Source: Moraxella haemolytica | GTDB lineage: Bacteria; Pseudomonadota; Gammaproteobacteria; Pseudomonadales; Moraxellaceae | Direction: 5' to 3' | Assembly (NCBI RefSeq): GCF_030177935.1 | Contig: NZ_CP089974.1 | Span: forward strand, 1,364,001 to 1,428,000 | Length of the DNA stretch: 64,000 nt | In this document: piece by piece, positions 44,337 to 52,770 of the stretch | How positions within the stretch are numbered: the first letter of the stretch is position 1 | How the letters are laid out: the number at the start of each line of letters is the position of its first letter | Notes under the pieces: generated by a model | What the model saw: only the letters and a program-made list of their open reading frames with translations | What the model was told of the DNA's origin: nothing | Databases searched by the model: none | Made by a program: the position numbers and the translations under genes

Positions 44337-44881
44337 TACGCCCAAATCATCTGTTGCCACCAAACGCCACGCAATTTGAGCATAAGATTACTGACACACT
44401 TGCAGACAATACCCTTCTTGATGTCAATATCGATACGCTAAACCGCATTGATGAAGTTGATGATGAATTTTTGGGACTGCTCGCATGGCAATACTCGGTG
44501 GATAGCTGGGATAGTGATTGGCAATCGTCTCTAAAACGAGAGCTGATTAAAAAATCTTTTTACAACCATCAGCTCAAAGGCACACGAGCCGCTGTGCGGC
44601 GGATTTTGGCGGATTTTGGTTATGAAGCAAAGTTTGTTGAGTGGTGGCAAACAGAACCACCACTACCAGCTGGCTCATTCACACTAGAACTATCCACTTA
44701 TGGACGAGAGCTGTCTGAAGCGGTCTATGTTGAGATTAACAGACTTGTCAATGATGCCAAGCCAGTCAGTCGCCATCTTGCCAATCTTGCCATCACACTC
44801 ACCCCACGCATCGATGTGTATCTGGCAGTCGTGATGCAGGCAGCCGATGAAATTATTGTTTATCCAAAGGAGAGCACATGA
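44333..44881 (+). CDS. Tail protein I (gpI-like)
   Basis: 182 residues. LLPPNATQFEHKITDTLADN at the start and LGLLAWQYSVDSWDSDWQSS followed by HQLKGTRAAVRRIL match P2 gpI, the wedge protein that connects fibres to the baseplate. Coupled by ATGA to J and H. Confidence 0.93.
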   Translation: MIRPNHLLPPNATQFEHKITDTLADNTLLDVNIDTLNRIDEVDDEFLGLLAWQYSVDSWDSDWQSSLKRELIKKSFYNHQLKGTRAAVRRILADFGYEAKFVEWWQTEPPLPAGSFTLELSTYGRELSEAVYVEINRLVNDAKPVSRHLANLAITLTPRIDVYLAVVMQAADEIIVYPKEST

Positions 44882-47421
44882 GTAACCATCACACAATCAT
44901 GACAAACAATGGCAAAGCACTCTTTGCCATCGCTGCCGCTTCAAACGAAAGTATCAATATCACACATTTGGCAGTTGGCGATAGCAACAATGTAAACATC
45001 ACACCCACCGCCACGCAGACTAAGCTGGTGCATGAACGCCATCGCATCGCCGTCAATAGTGTCGAACGCCACCCAACCAATGCCAACTGGATTGAGATCA
45101 ATGCCATTATTCCATCAGACTCAGGTGGCTATACGGTGCGAGAAATTGGGCTGTATGCAGACAGCACGCTCATCGCTGTCGGCTCATTTCCGGCAACCTA
45201 CAAACCTGCTCAAGATGATGGCGTGACTCGTGAAATGTCAATTCGCATCATCATCGCAGCAGAGAATGCTTCTGTTGTCACCGTTACACTAGATGATTCA
45301 TTGGTGTATGCAACCAAAAAATGGACTCAGGATAATTTTATCAATCACAACGAAGTCATCAATACGCTAACAAGCACCGATACGGTCAAACCGCTATCAG
45401 CCGCACAAGGTAAAGTGCTAAACGATACCAAGCTGGGTAAAACAGAAAACGCCGCTACCGCAACCAAACTAAGAACCGCACGCACCATTAACGGCGTGGC
45501 GTTTGATGGTACAGCCAATATTACCATTTTTGATGACACCAAAGCAGCTGCTGACCACCGCCACAATTGGAGAGAGATTGATAGCAAACCAACAACGCTT
45601 GTAGGCTATGGCATCACAGATTTTCGGGTGCAGACAGCAACAGGAGACCTTGACACTTATACAGATGACGGTATTTATAGCTTTAATTCATCAGGCAGTA
45701 TGTCTAATGCACCAGTCCCGTCCGCAAGCGGTCATCTGATTGTCATTGCAGGGGGCAATAGCAACGCTAACTGGTGCAGACAGATTTTTAAGAAGCATTA
45801 CAGTAATGAGACCTATGAACGCTATCGCACCAGTAGAAACAATACCTGGTCCGACTGGATGCGTACCGATGGCACAATCAACAACACCTTATCATCGACT
45901 GCGACAGATCAATCACTATCAGCCGCACAAGGTAAAGTGCTAAACGATACCAAGCTGGGTAAAACAGAAAACGCCGCTACCGCAACCAAACTAAGAACCG
46001 CACGCACCATTAACGGCGTGGCGTTTGATGGTACAGCCAATATTACCATTTTTGATGACACCAAAGCAGCTGCTGACCACCGCCACAATTGGAGAGAGAT
46101 TGATAGCAAACCAACAACGCTTGTAGGCTATGGCATCACAGATTTTCGGGTGCAGACAGCAACAGGAGACCTTGACACTTATACAGATGACGGTATTTAT
46201 AGCTTTAATTCATCAGGCAGTATGTCTAATGCACCAGTCCCGTCCGCAAGCGGTCATCTGATTGTCATTGCAGGGGGCAATAGCAACGCTAACTGGTGCA
46301 GACAGATTTTTAAGAAGCATTACAGTAATGAGACCTATGAACGCTATCGCACCAGTAGAAACAATACCTGGTCCGACTGGATGCGTACCGATGGCACAAT
46401 CAACAACACCTTATCATCGACTGCGACAGATCAATCACTATCAGCCGCACAAGGTAAAGTGCTAAACGATACCAAGCTGGGTAAAACAGAAAACGCCGCT
46501 ACCGCAACCAAACTAAGAACCGCACGCACCATTAACGGCGTGGCGTTTGATGGTACAGCCAATATTACCATTTTTGATGACACCAAAGCAGCTGCTGACC
46601 ACCGCCACAATTGGAGAGAGATTGATAGCAAACCAACAACGCTTGTAGGCTATGGCATCACAGATTTTCGGGTGCAGACAGCAACAGGAGACCTTGACAC
46701 TTATACAGATGACGGTATTTATAGCTTTAATTCATCAGGCAGTATGTCTAATGCACCAGTCCCGTCCGCAAGCGGTCATCTGATTGTCATTGCAGGGGGC
46801 AATAGCAACGCTAACTGGTGCAGACAGATTTTTAAGAAGCATTACAGTAATGAGACCTATGAACGCTATCGCACCAGTAGAAACAATACCTGGTCCGACT
46901 GGATGCGTACCGATGGCACAATCAACAACACCTTATCATCGACTGCGACAGATCAATCACTATCAGCCGCACAAGGTAAAGTGCTAAACGATACCAAGCT
47001 GGGTAAAACAGAAAACGCCGCTACCGCAACCAAACTAAGAACCGCACGCACCATCTCTTTGACTGGCGCGGTAACAGGCTCGGTCAATTTTGATGGCTCT
47101 GGCAATGTCAGCGTCAATACAACTGTGCAATCAGTGAGTAATAAAGTGGTTGTCATGACAGGCGTTATAGACAACGGCGGTACCATACCGTTGCCAGCAG
47201 GGTTCAGTGAGCGTCAGTGCAATTGGCTGGTGTCAATACATAAGGACAATCCTGCCGATACAAAATGGGATATATATGAATTTGGTCTCACAAAAAGCTA
47301 CGGGTTTGAGTGCTACACATTGGGTCGTGTTGTTACCGCACGAACATACTTAGGCGGGCATGGCAATCTACCAGGATGGATACCTGCAAAAGCAAACTAC
47401 ATCATCATTGGAGTGAAGTAA
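44878..47421 (+). CDS. Tail fibre protein (gpH-like) with three identical 174-residue repeats
   Basis: 847 residues. The N-terminal 150 residues are the tail-collar attachment domain (TNNGKALFAIAAASNESINI; GGYTVREIGLYADSTLIAVG). A shaft follows with LSAAQGKVLNDTKL motifs. Residues about 173-694 are three tandem copies of one 174-residue unit that includes a pyocin-knob-like fold (TGDLDTYTDDGIYSFN, then WSDWMRTDG). A partial fourth copy joins a distinct C-terminus (about 730-847). The fibre binds the host surface, so repeat number may change reach or avidity. Confidence 0.9.
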   Translation: MSNHHTIMTNNGKALFAIAAASNESINITHLAVGDSNNVNITPTATQTKLVHERHRIAVNSVERHPTNANWIEINAIIPSDSGGYTVREIGLYADSTLIAVGSFPATYKPAQDDGVTREMSIRIIIAAENASVVTVTLDDSLVYATKKWTQDNFINHNEVINTLTSTDTVKPLSAAQGKVLNDTKLGKTENAATATKLRTARTINGVAFDGTANITIFDDTKAAADHRHNWREIDSKPTTLVGYGITDFRVQTATGDLDTYTDDGIYSFNSSGSMSNAPVPSASGHLIVIAGGNSNANWCRQIFKKHYSNETYERYRTSRNNTWSDWMRTDGTINNTLSSTATDQSLSAAQGKVLNDTKLGKTENAATATKLRTARTINGVAFDGTANITIFDDTKAAADHRHNWREIDSKPTTLVGYGITDFRVQTATGDLDTYTDDGIYSFNSSGSMSNAPVPSASGHLIVIAGGNSNANWCRQIFKKHYSNETYERYRTSRNNTWSDWMRTDGTINNTLSSTATDQSLSAAQGKVLNDTKLGKTENAATATKLRTARTINGVAFDGTANITIFDDTKAAADHRHNWREIDSKPTTLVGYGITDFRVQTATGDLDTYTDDGIYSFNSSGSMSNAPVPSASGHLIVIAGGNSNANWCRQIFKKHYSNETYERYRTSRNNTWSDWMRTDGTINNTLSSTATDQSLSAAQGKVLNDTKLGKTENAATATKLRTARTISLTGAVTGSVNFDGSGNVSVNTTVQSVSNKVVVMTGVIDNGGTIPLPAGFSERQCNWLVSIHKDNPADTKWDIYEFGLTKSYGFECYTLGRVVTARTYLGGHGNLPGWIPAKANYIIIGVK
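45394..47054. repeat. 522-bp tandem repeat, three full and one partial copy
   Basis: Copies start at 45394, 45916 and 46438, each 522 bases, and a fourth partial one (95 bases) at 46960. Comparing the lines shows no difference between copies, down to third codon positions. The length is a multiple of three, so gain or loss of a copy would keep the tail-fibre frame. Confidence 0.95.
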
Positions 47422-48044
47422 TGTATTACATTTTTAATCAAGATGGCAAAAACATCGGACAATGCGACTTTGAGCCCGATGCTGATGACCTAGCGAGTCG
47501 TGGTGAGTCTGCATATCATAGCGACACAAAACTGAGCAATCCGACCCTGAGTAATGGGCGTCTGCACGATATCGCAACTCAACCATCCAAATATCATACA
47601 CTCAAAGACGGTCAATGGGTAATCACGCAAGCCAATCAGGCAAGGCTTGATGGCGAGACCCTAGCCGCTGCAAAAACTCAAAAAATACAGCAGATTAATA
47701 TCACTGCTCAAAACCACATTGACACTGTTGCCAAGCTAGAGCAGGTGCCGAGTTTTGAGGTGCAAACCTGGACAATACAAGCAATAGAAGCTAAGCAATG
47801 GTACGCTGATCATACCAAACCAACGCCAACGCTTGATACCATTGCTGCCGCTCGTGGCATACCCCCAGAGATATTGCGTCAAAAGGCTTTAGAAAAATCG
47901 TTGGCATTTGAACGCTTATCTGCCTATGTTGCAGGTGTTCGCCAGCGATTGACAGATTTGGCACAAAACGCTGTCAGCATTGATGAACTTGACAAGATTG
48001 TCATTACATTTGACTTGCCAAACTCAGTACAAGGAGGTGTGTGA
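47421..48044 (+). CDS. Tail fibre assembly/DUF4376-like protein
   Basis: 207 residues. The ATG at 47421 overlaps the H stop (TAATG). The N-terminal part (YIFNQDGKNIGQCDFEPDAD) and DGQWVITQANQARLDGE are typical of small proteins encoded after phage tail fibres; the helical C-terminus (NHIDTVAKLEQVPSFEVQTW; ERLSAYVAGVRQRLTDLAQN) is like DUF4376. It may help fibre folding or attach to fibre tips. Identity is by position and pattern. Confidence 0.65.
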   Translation: MYYIFNQDGKNIGQCDFEPDADDLASRGESAYHSDTKLSNPTLSNGRLHDIATQPSKYHTLKDGQWVITQANQARLDGETLAAAKTQKIQQINITAQNHIDTVAKLEQVPSFEVQTWTIQAIEAKQWYADHTKPTPTLDTIAAARGIPPEILRQKALEKSLAFERLSAYVAGVRQRLTDLAQNAVSIDELDKIVITFDLPNSVQGGV

Positions 48045-48496
48045 TGGTCAGTGTGGCATTCTATAAGGGCAAAAAAACCATCAAACGCCCACAGGATTTG
48101 GGTTTATGGGTGATTGATGGCATGATTCGCATGATTACTCACAGTCCTTATAGTCATTGTGAGATTGTCATTGATATGCAAGATGGTTGTTTTGATTGTT
48201 ATTCGTCCAGCTATAGAGATGGCGGTGTGCGTAAAAAGACGATGGCACTGCCAAGCGATCAGTGGGATATTTTACCCACCAATGTCCCTTTAGAGCGTAT
48301 TTTGTCGTATTACGCACAGACGCAGGGTCTAGGCTACGATCTACTGGGTGTGCTTAGCTTCGTATTTAGACTCAAACACAATCCTAAAAAATATTTTTGT
48401 TCAGAATGGTGTTTTAACGCTCTCACCAACCAAACCAATGGCGAACGCTACAGCCCAGACGATTTATATCATCTAATTACAGGAGATATTCAGTGA
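48044..48496 (+). CDS. Permuted NlpC/P60-like cysteine hydrolase
   Basis: 150 residues. The histidine in MITHSPYSHCEIVIDMQDGC comes first and the cysteine in KKYFCSEWCFNAL last, the reversed order of permuted papain-like (YiiX/NlpC) enzymes. Such phage proteins probably cleave peptide bonds in peptidoglycan or process lipids. The ATG at 48044 overlaps the previous stop (TGATG) and has AGGAGG upstream; a GTG one codon before is less likely. It precedes the holin genes, so a lysis or entry role is plausible. Confidence 0.7.
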   Translation: MVSVAFYKGKKTIKRPQDLGLWVIDGMIRMITHSPYSHCEIVIDMQDGCFDCYSSSYRDGGVRKKTMALPSDQWDILPTNVPLERILSYYAQTQGLGYDLLGVLSFVFRLKHNPKKYFCSEWCFNALTNQTNGERYSPDDLYHLITGDIQ

Positions 48497-48789
48497 ATGA
48501 GTTTTTTACCTATCTATCGGAGGCTTGGCTACACGCCAAGATCGCCGCCATGAGCTTTGTCATGGCAACACTAATGGCGGTCTTTCGCACCAAAGCACAG
48601 CGTGGCCGTGTTGATCTGCTTGAATCCATCATGTGCGGACTGTTTGCCATCGGTATTTGGTCATTTTTAGATTGGTTCAGCATTCCACAAACCGCCAGCG
48701 TCGGCATTGCCTCCGCCATCGGCTATTTTGGCACGCATTGGCTGGCTGATGTCATCAAAAATTATCTCAACAAAGGAGCAAAAAAATGA
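48493..48789 (+). CDS. Phage holin, LydA type
   Basis: 98 residues. Three hydrophobic helices (AKIAAMSFVMATLMAVFRT; IMCGLFAIGIWSFLDWF; ASVGIASAIGYFGTHWLA) with RGRVDLLES between the first two match LydA-like holins. It would form pores that start lysis. Coupled by ATGA on both sides. Confidence 0.82.
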   Translation: MNEFFTYLSEAWLHAKIAAMSFVMATLMAVFRTKAQRGRVDLLESIMCGLFAIGIWSFLDWFSIPQTASVGIASAIGYFGTHWLADVIKNYLNKGAKK

Positions 48790-49130
48790 CTTTCATTAAA
48801 GATAATGTCTTTCAATATCTATCGGTCAAGCTACCAGCCTTAGGGGCGTTCATCATGCTAGTACTCATCCCAGCACTACAAGTGGCGGTTGATTATCAGA
48901 TCATCCCTACGCAATATCATGCGTTCATTACAGGAGCTGTCATGATGTCGCTATCTTGGGTTGGTCGCAAGATTCATCAGCCCAACCTAAAAACCAATAA
49001 AGCCCAATTCTTCAAGCAGACTGCAATAAGCAGTACGAAGAATGTATTTTTTGGCATCGCCAAAGAGTTGCTGCACGATGTGGCTTCTCGTGAACTAAAA
49101 AAGCTCATCAAAAAATCCAACAACCCATAG
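48786..49130 (+). CDS. Second holin-like membrane protein (antiholin candidate)
   Basis: 114 residues with two hydrophobic spans (LPALGAFIMLVLIPALQVAV; AFITGAVMMSLSWVGRKI) and a basic C-terminal tail rich in Lys (TKNVFFGIAKELLHDV, SRELKKLIKKS). Pairs of small membrane proteins at this place often make a holin and its antiholin. The exact family is not known. Confidence 0.65.
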   Translation: MTFIKDNVFQYLSVKLPALGAFIMLVLIPALQVAVDYQIIPTQYHAFITGAVMMSLSWVGRKIHQPNLKTNKAQFFKQTAISSTKNVFFGIAKELLHDVASRELKKLIKKSNNP

Positions 49131-49276
49131 CGGACAGATAGGTTAGTCAAGCGTTTTGGCGTACTCAACCAAAGCGGTTTTGATTGCCATTGCCTTTGAG
49201 CATCCCTTGCGTGCTACAATGCTCTCAAGGGCTGCTAGGACTTCTGGCTCGGTATGACTGATGACAAGTCCGATGC

Positions 49277-49600
49277 GTGCCAATGCGTGTGAGCTCAGGC
49301 TATCGCTCACCCACGCTCAACCGTGCCATCGTTGGCAGCACCACATCGGCACACTGTTACGGGCTTGCGATTGACTTTACCGCCCCAGCCTTTGGCGACA
49401 CTCGCAAAGTCGCCCGCTATCTGGTGGCAGAATTAAAGGAGCGTGGCATTAAATTTGACCAGCTGATCCTAGAATTTCCAGACAGCTCAAATTCATGGAT
49501 TCACTTAGGCTACAAGCACCCCAATGGGCAGCAGCGTGGGCAGGTCCTGACCGCTGTCAAGCGTGGTGGTCGTACAGTTTATCTGAGTAGGCTTAGGTAG
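49277..49600 (+). CDS. Peptidase M15-type endolysin, apparently 5'-truncated
   Basis: 107 residues from GTG at 49277. It has the M15_3 metal site: H26 and D33 (SAHCYGLAIDF), E66 (LILEF) and H76 (SWIHLGY), plus SSGYRSPTLN, so the active site is complete. The 40-50 residues that usually precede SSGYRS are missing; the frame is closed by TGA at 49262-49264 and 49131-49270 does not encode them in any plus frame. No good ribosome site precedes the GTG. It would cleave D-Ala or peptide cross-links if expressed. Confidence 0.7.
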   Translation: MPMRVSSGYRSPTLNRAIVGSTTSAHCYGLAIDFTAPAFGDTRKVARYLVAELKERGIKFDQLILEFPDSSNSWIHLGYKHPNGQQRGQVLTAVKRGGRTVYLSRLR

Positions 49601-49604
49601 ATCA

Positions 49605-50285
49605 CTAAGACCTTCTGGCAGCGCTATGCTTTAGACCAATGAGGTATTCAACCAATTCATGCACATTTGTTGAAGGATTCTTTTGATCAGTTTCATCTGC
49701 ATCTTTAATAGCAAATTTTGCATTTGAGATAGCATCAGCTTGTTTACTCCGAAGCTTGGAATAAGCTTCGGAATTATTTTTTTGATAAGGCTCATGAAAA
49801 GTATTTTGCCAAAGACTATTGGCATTCCTTTCACATACGGCCGAACTCATAGAACCTCGATTTCTCTCAAAATGGCAAATGTACCAATATTCAAAGCTTG
49901 GATATGACACCACTCCATAGTATAGAGCAGAATTGGCTTGCTTATTAGCTGTAGAGATTTTTTGAATGGCTTGATTAAACGTACTATGCTCATCACGATC
50001 TATAACACAATAAACACGATCGTAGTGAGCCTCAGGGTTGGCGTCCTTATTTGCTTCCATTGTCAATTCGATAGCGCGATCAATAACATGAATTGGTGCA
50101 GAACGACTGCCTACATGATCTACCTGCACATTAACACTAGAAAGCTTTTCGGCTTTTATCAATCCCTGAAAATAGAAAGGCTCTGTTTTTTCTCCTTCGC
50201 AAACAATTAGCACCTTGTCGTATGCCTCGCGTATCTGAGGTCTACGAATTAGATTTCTATCTTTTTTTCTGCTTTGTCTCGCCAT
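49605..50285 (-). CDS. RloB-like protein of an AbiL-type defence pair
   Basis: 226 residues from ATG at 50285 (GGGG six bases upstream). It has a TOPRIM-like nuclease pattern: VLIVCEGEKTEPFYFQGL with E30 to E35 and YCVIDRDEH with D96 and D98, plus SYPSFEYWYICHF, a typical RloB stretch. RloB-like and RloA-like proteins together form AbiL-type abortive-infection systems. Its start lies 16 bases after the RloA-like stop. It stands between lysis and tail genes on the strand opposite to the lysis genes. Confidence 0.8.
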   Translation of the reverse strand: MARQSRKKDRNLIRRPQIREAYDKVLIVCEGEKTEPFYFQGLIKAEKLSSVNVQVDHVGSRSAPIHVIDRAIELTMEANKDANPEAHYDRVYCVIDRDEHSTFNQAIQKISTANKQANSALYYGVVSYPSFEYWYICHFERNRGSMSSAVCERNANSLWQNTFHEPYQKNNSEAYSKLRSKQADAISNAKFAIKDADETDQKNPSTNVHELVEYLIGLKHSAARRS

Positions 50286-50301
50286 TATGACCCCTTTTTT
50301 T

Positions 50302-51588
50302 CTATAAATTATAAAATTCTTCGATAATTGGAGTGGCGCCATATCTTCCATGTAGGTAAGCTTCTTCAACATCTTCCCGTCCTTTTCTCGGACTAAAGTC
50401 AGTCAAAGGATATAGCGCTGTGTCGCGATCACTGTTTTTTTCACAAAACCAAATTTGGTCTCTACGTAGCAGATCTTGGCGCAGTACAGAAGTTTCATGC
50501 GAAGTAAAAATTAACTGCCCGTTACCAGAATTATTCTTCGAATTGAATAGACGTACCAAATGTTGCACAAGTTTTGGATGCAAGCTGTTATTCAGCTCAT
50601 CAATGATGATTGTATTTCCCTTTTCCATCACATCCATTAACAGCATAGCAAACTCAAACAATTTCTGCGTACCATCAGACTCTTGCTCCAATTCAAACTC
50701 TATCGGCCTTCCTAGGCTATCCTTGTATATAAAGAACACCGCTGCATCTTCTAAGAAACGCTCCACAACCATTTGTCGAAGCTCATCAGGGAAATCTTCT
50801 GGGATATTCAACTCATCCGCATGACGCTGTCGAAAATCAATATCAAACACATCAATGCCGGCTTGACGAAGAAATTCAACCAACAACTTTCTCTTGTTGT
50901 CGTCATTTCTACAGACATCCTTGGTGAAGTCACTACCAATTCGATTGCTAATAATGATAGGCATCTTAGCAGTCATTGCTTGATAAATTGGTAGTAACTG
51001 GGTGCTATTTAAGTGAGTTGCCACAGATAAAAAAAGCTGATTTTCTCTAGTACTCTCCTGCCAATAGCTTTTATTACCCTTAAAGAAGCTGGACGTGTTC
51101 CATTTGTAGCTACCAGACTCATCATCATACATGCGATGAAACCAAGCTTGTTCGCGTGATTTTGGATAAACAGATAGCCATTCTTCATAAACCATCTTGC
51201 GATCGCAGCTAAAACCATAAATAACTTTAACAGGTTTCTTTTCACCTTCTTTATTTGGTAATTCAACAACCAAAATCAACTCAAAGTTCGTTGGCTCTTT
51301 TGCCATTTTTACATCAAAGGCAAATGGATTTAAAGGCAATAAGGCGCCCGGCTTGCTGTCATTGGAATTTGCAACAATGTTCTGCATGCATCGCAATGCC
51401 TTGAGCACATTAGACTTCCCTGAAGCATTCGCACCGTAAATTACAGCGGTTTTAAGTAATTCCGGAGCGCTTGGAGCATCAGATGAGAAATAATTGTCAG
51501 GCATTTCGGTGGCGCTATTTTTTACAAGCGACAAGGTTTGCTCATCTTTTATAGATCGGAAATTTTCAACAGAGAATTGAATAATCAA
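50302..51588 (-). CDS. RloA-like AAA-15 ATPase of an AbiL-type defence pair
   Basis: 428 residues from a TTG start at 51588 (AGGA eight bases upstream), which gives MIIQFSVENFRSIKDEQTLS, the usual start of the family; a longer frame to 51624 is less fitting. Walker A is GANASGKS at 52-59, the ABC-like region is ELEQESDGTQKLFEF, Walker B is TIIIDELNNSLHP and the switch histidine is in GQLIFTSHET. ATPases of this kind sense infection and release or activate the partner effector. Confidence 0.85.
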   Translation of the reverse strand: MIIQFSVENFRSIKDEQTLSLVKNSATEMPDNYFSSDAPSAPELLKTAVIYGANASGKSNVLKALRCMQNIVANSNDSKPGALLPLNPFAFDVKMAKEPTNFELILVVELPNKEGEKKPVKVIYGFSCDRKMVYEEWLSVYPKSREQAWFHRMYDDESGSYKWNTSSFFKGNKSYWQESTRENQLFLSVATHLNSTQLLPIYQAMTAKMPIIISNRIGSDFTKDVCRNDDNKRKLLVEFLRQAGIDVFDIDFRQRHADELNIPEDFPDELRQMVVERFLEDAAVFFIYKDSLGRPIEFELEQESDGTQKLFEFAMLLMDVMEKGNTIIIDELNNSLHPKLVQHLVRLFNSKNNSGNGQLIFTSHETSVLRQDLLRRDQIWFCEKNSDRDTALYPLTDFSPRKGREDVEEAYLHGRYGATPIIEEFYNL

Positions 51589-51791
51589 AGCATTACATCC
51601 TATTTTTAGGCGGAAATATGGCAAATTATGCCAAAAATTACAATAATAATATCATAATACCCAAATTTAGCAATCCCTACACTTAAGTATTTTATTATAA
51701 AATTTTATCATCAGCTACAGCAACCAATAACGAGAGTTTGCATTTTTACCACCTTATCTATTAATTCTGCCAACATCAAGGCAAGCCATCA
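51589..51791. other. Spacer between defence pair and gene S
   Basis: About 200 AT-rich bases. It must contain the promoter of the defence pair on the minus strand; GGCATAATTT about 40 bases before the start is a possible -10. No gene is seen. Confidence 0.4.
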
Positions 51792-52247
51792 TCATAAGAT
51801 GCCATCAAGGTATTCGAGCACCATCTCATCCATCATCTGCTTATCATCATCAGAGATACCCAGTAGCTCACGCACAGGATAGACGGCGGTGGTGCCACGC
51901 TTATCGCCGATGCGTGCGGTGAGTCCGTACTGATGCACTTGGGCGATTTGTGCCATGCGTCCGACATAGCCGATGGCAAAGCCTTCTTTGCTGTGTTTTA
52001 TCTTCATGTGCTTGGCGTTCTTGATGGTGTTCATCATCTTTTTACGCACTCGTTGCCCCTTGCGTTTACGCTGGGGCTTTTTGGGTGTGTAGGTAGAGCC
52101 ATCGACATTCTGCTGGGCGGTGATACGCTTTTTTTGGTTGTTGCGGAGTTTCTGGGCGAGCGTCTTTTTGAGCTTTAACATTTGCCCATCAGACAGCCCA
52201 TCAATGATACGCCCCAGATGTTCGGGTAGATAAGACAGTTCAGCCAC
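51792..52247 (-). CDS. Tail completion/virion morphogenesis protein (gpS-like)
   Basis: 151 residues from GTG at 52247, which overlaps R by eight bases; the upstream open frame is shadow of R. AELSYLPEHLGRIIDGLSDG, then GSTYTPKKPQRKRKGQRVRK and AQIAQVHQYGLTARIGDKRG match P2 gpS. It is needed to finish tails. Length fits P2 S (150). Confidence 0.88.
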   Translation of the reverse strand: MAELSYLPEHLGRIIDGLSDGQMLKLKKTLAQKLRNNQKKRITAQQNVDGSTYTPKKPQRKRKGQRVRKKMMNTIKNAKHMKIKHSKEGFAIGYVGRMAQIAQVHQYGLTARIGDKRGTTAVYPVRELLGISDDDKQMMDEMVLEYLDGIL

Positions 52248-52770
52248 GAATATCCACCAAAGGCATTTCAAGCATCCATTTTTCTTCCGGCATGCCTGTG
52301 GGAAATTCACACAAAACCACATCATTCTTAGCATCGATGAGCTGCACCTTTTGACTGACCGTTGGGCGTGTGTAAGTCGGCTCTGGTGGATAATCAATGA
52401 CCACCCTGCCGTCCACTTCTTTGACGATGACTCGTTCGGTGAGTGGTAGCGTGATGGATAGGTCAACCTTGCGATTATCCAAAATATCTGCCACGAATGT
52501 GATGCCGTCTTTTGCCTTATCTGTATTCGCCATCAGCTCGCTTTGGTGATCTCGTAGCCATGCGTAGAGTGCCACCGCCACCACCGCCATGTCTTCACTA
52601 AAATCTGTGATGATGATGTTGAGCGTATAGCGATACTCAAACGATAGCCCATTTGCCAGCGTATTCACCATCCGCCCTTCATCTACATAGATGAGCAGAC
52701 GGTCAGGGTTTTTGGCAAGTGCGGATATGCTCGATAACAGATGCCTTCTTAATAAATCAGGCTTTTTCAC
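52240..52770 (-). CDS. Tail completion protein (gpR-like)
   Basis: 176 residues. KPDLLRRHLLSSISALAKNP at the start, then RLLIYVDEGRMVNTLANGLS and FEYRYTLNIIITDFSEDMAV match P2 gpR. It overlaps the muramidase gene upstream by 14 bases and S downstream by eight. Confidence 0.9.
   Translation of the reverse strand: MKKPDLLRRHLLSSISALAKNPDRLLIYVDEGRMVNTLANGLSFEYRYTLNIIITDFSEDMAVVAVALYAWLRDHQSELMANTDKAKDGITFVADILDNRKVDLSITLPLTERVIVKEVDGRVVIDYPPEPTYTRPTVSQKVQLIDAKNDVVLCEFPTGMPEEKWMLEMPLVDIRG

Noticed and set aside
45394-47054. CRISPR-like array
   Set aside because: The repeats are 522 bp, contiguous, without spacers and in frame within a structural gene.
45345-47186. Repeated plus- and minus-strand open frames of 66-67 codons within the tail fibre gene
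   Set aside because: They are identical shadows of the 522-bp repeat unit, not genes.
49145-49315. Minus-strand frame reading ARIGLVISHTEPEVLAALES and AMAIKTALVEYAKTLD
   Set aside because: Looks protein-like and could be the end of a small DNA-binding protein, but there is only a GTG start about 55 codons up, and it overlaps the M15 gene. Kept only as a possible remnant.
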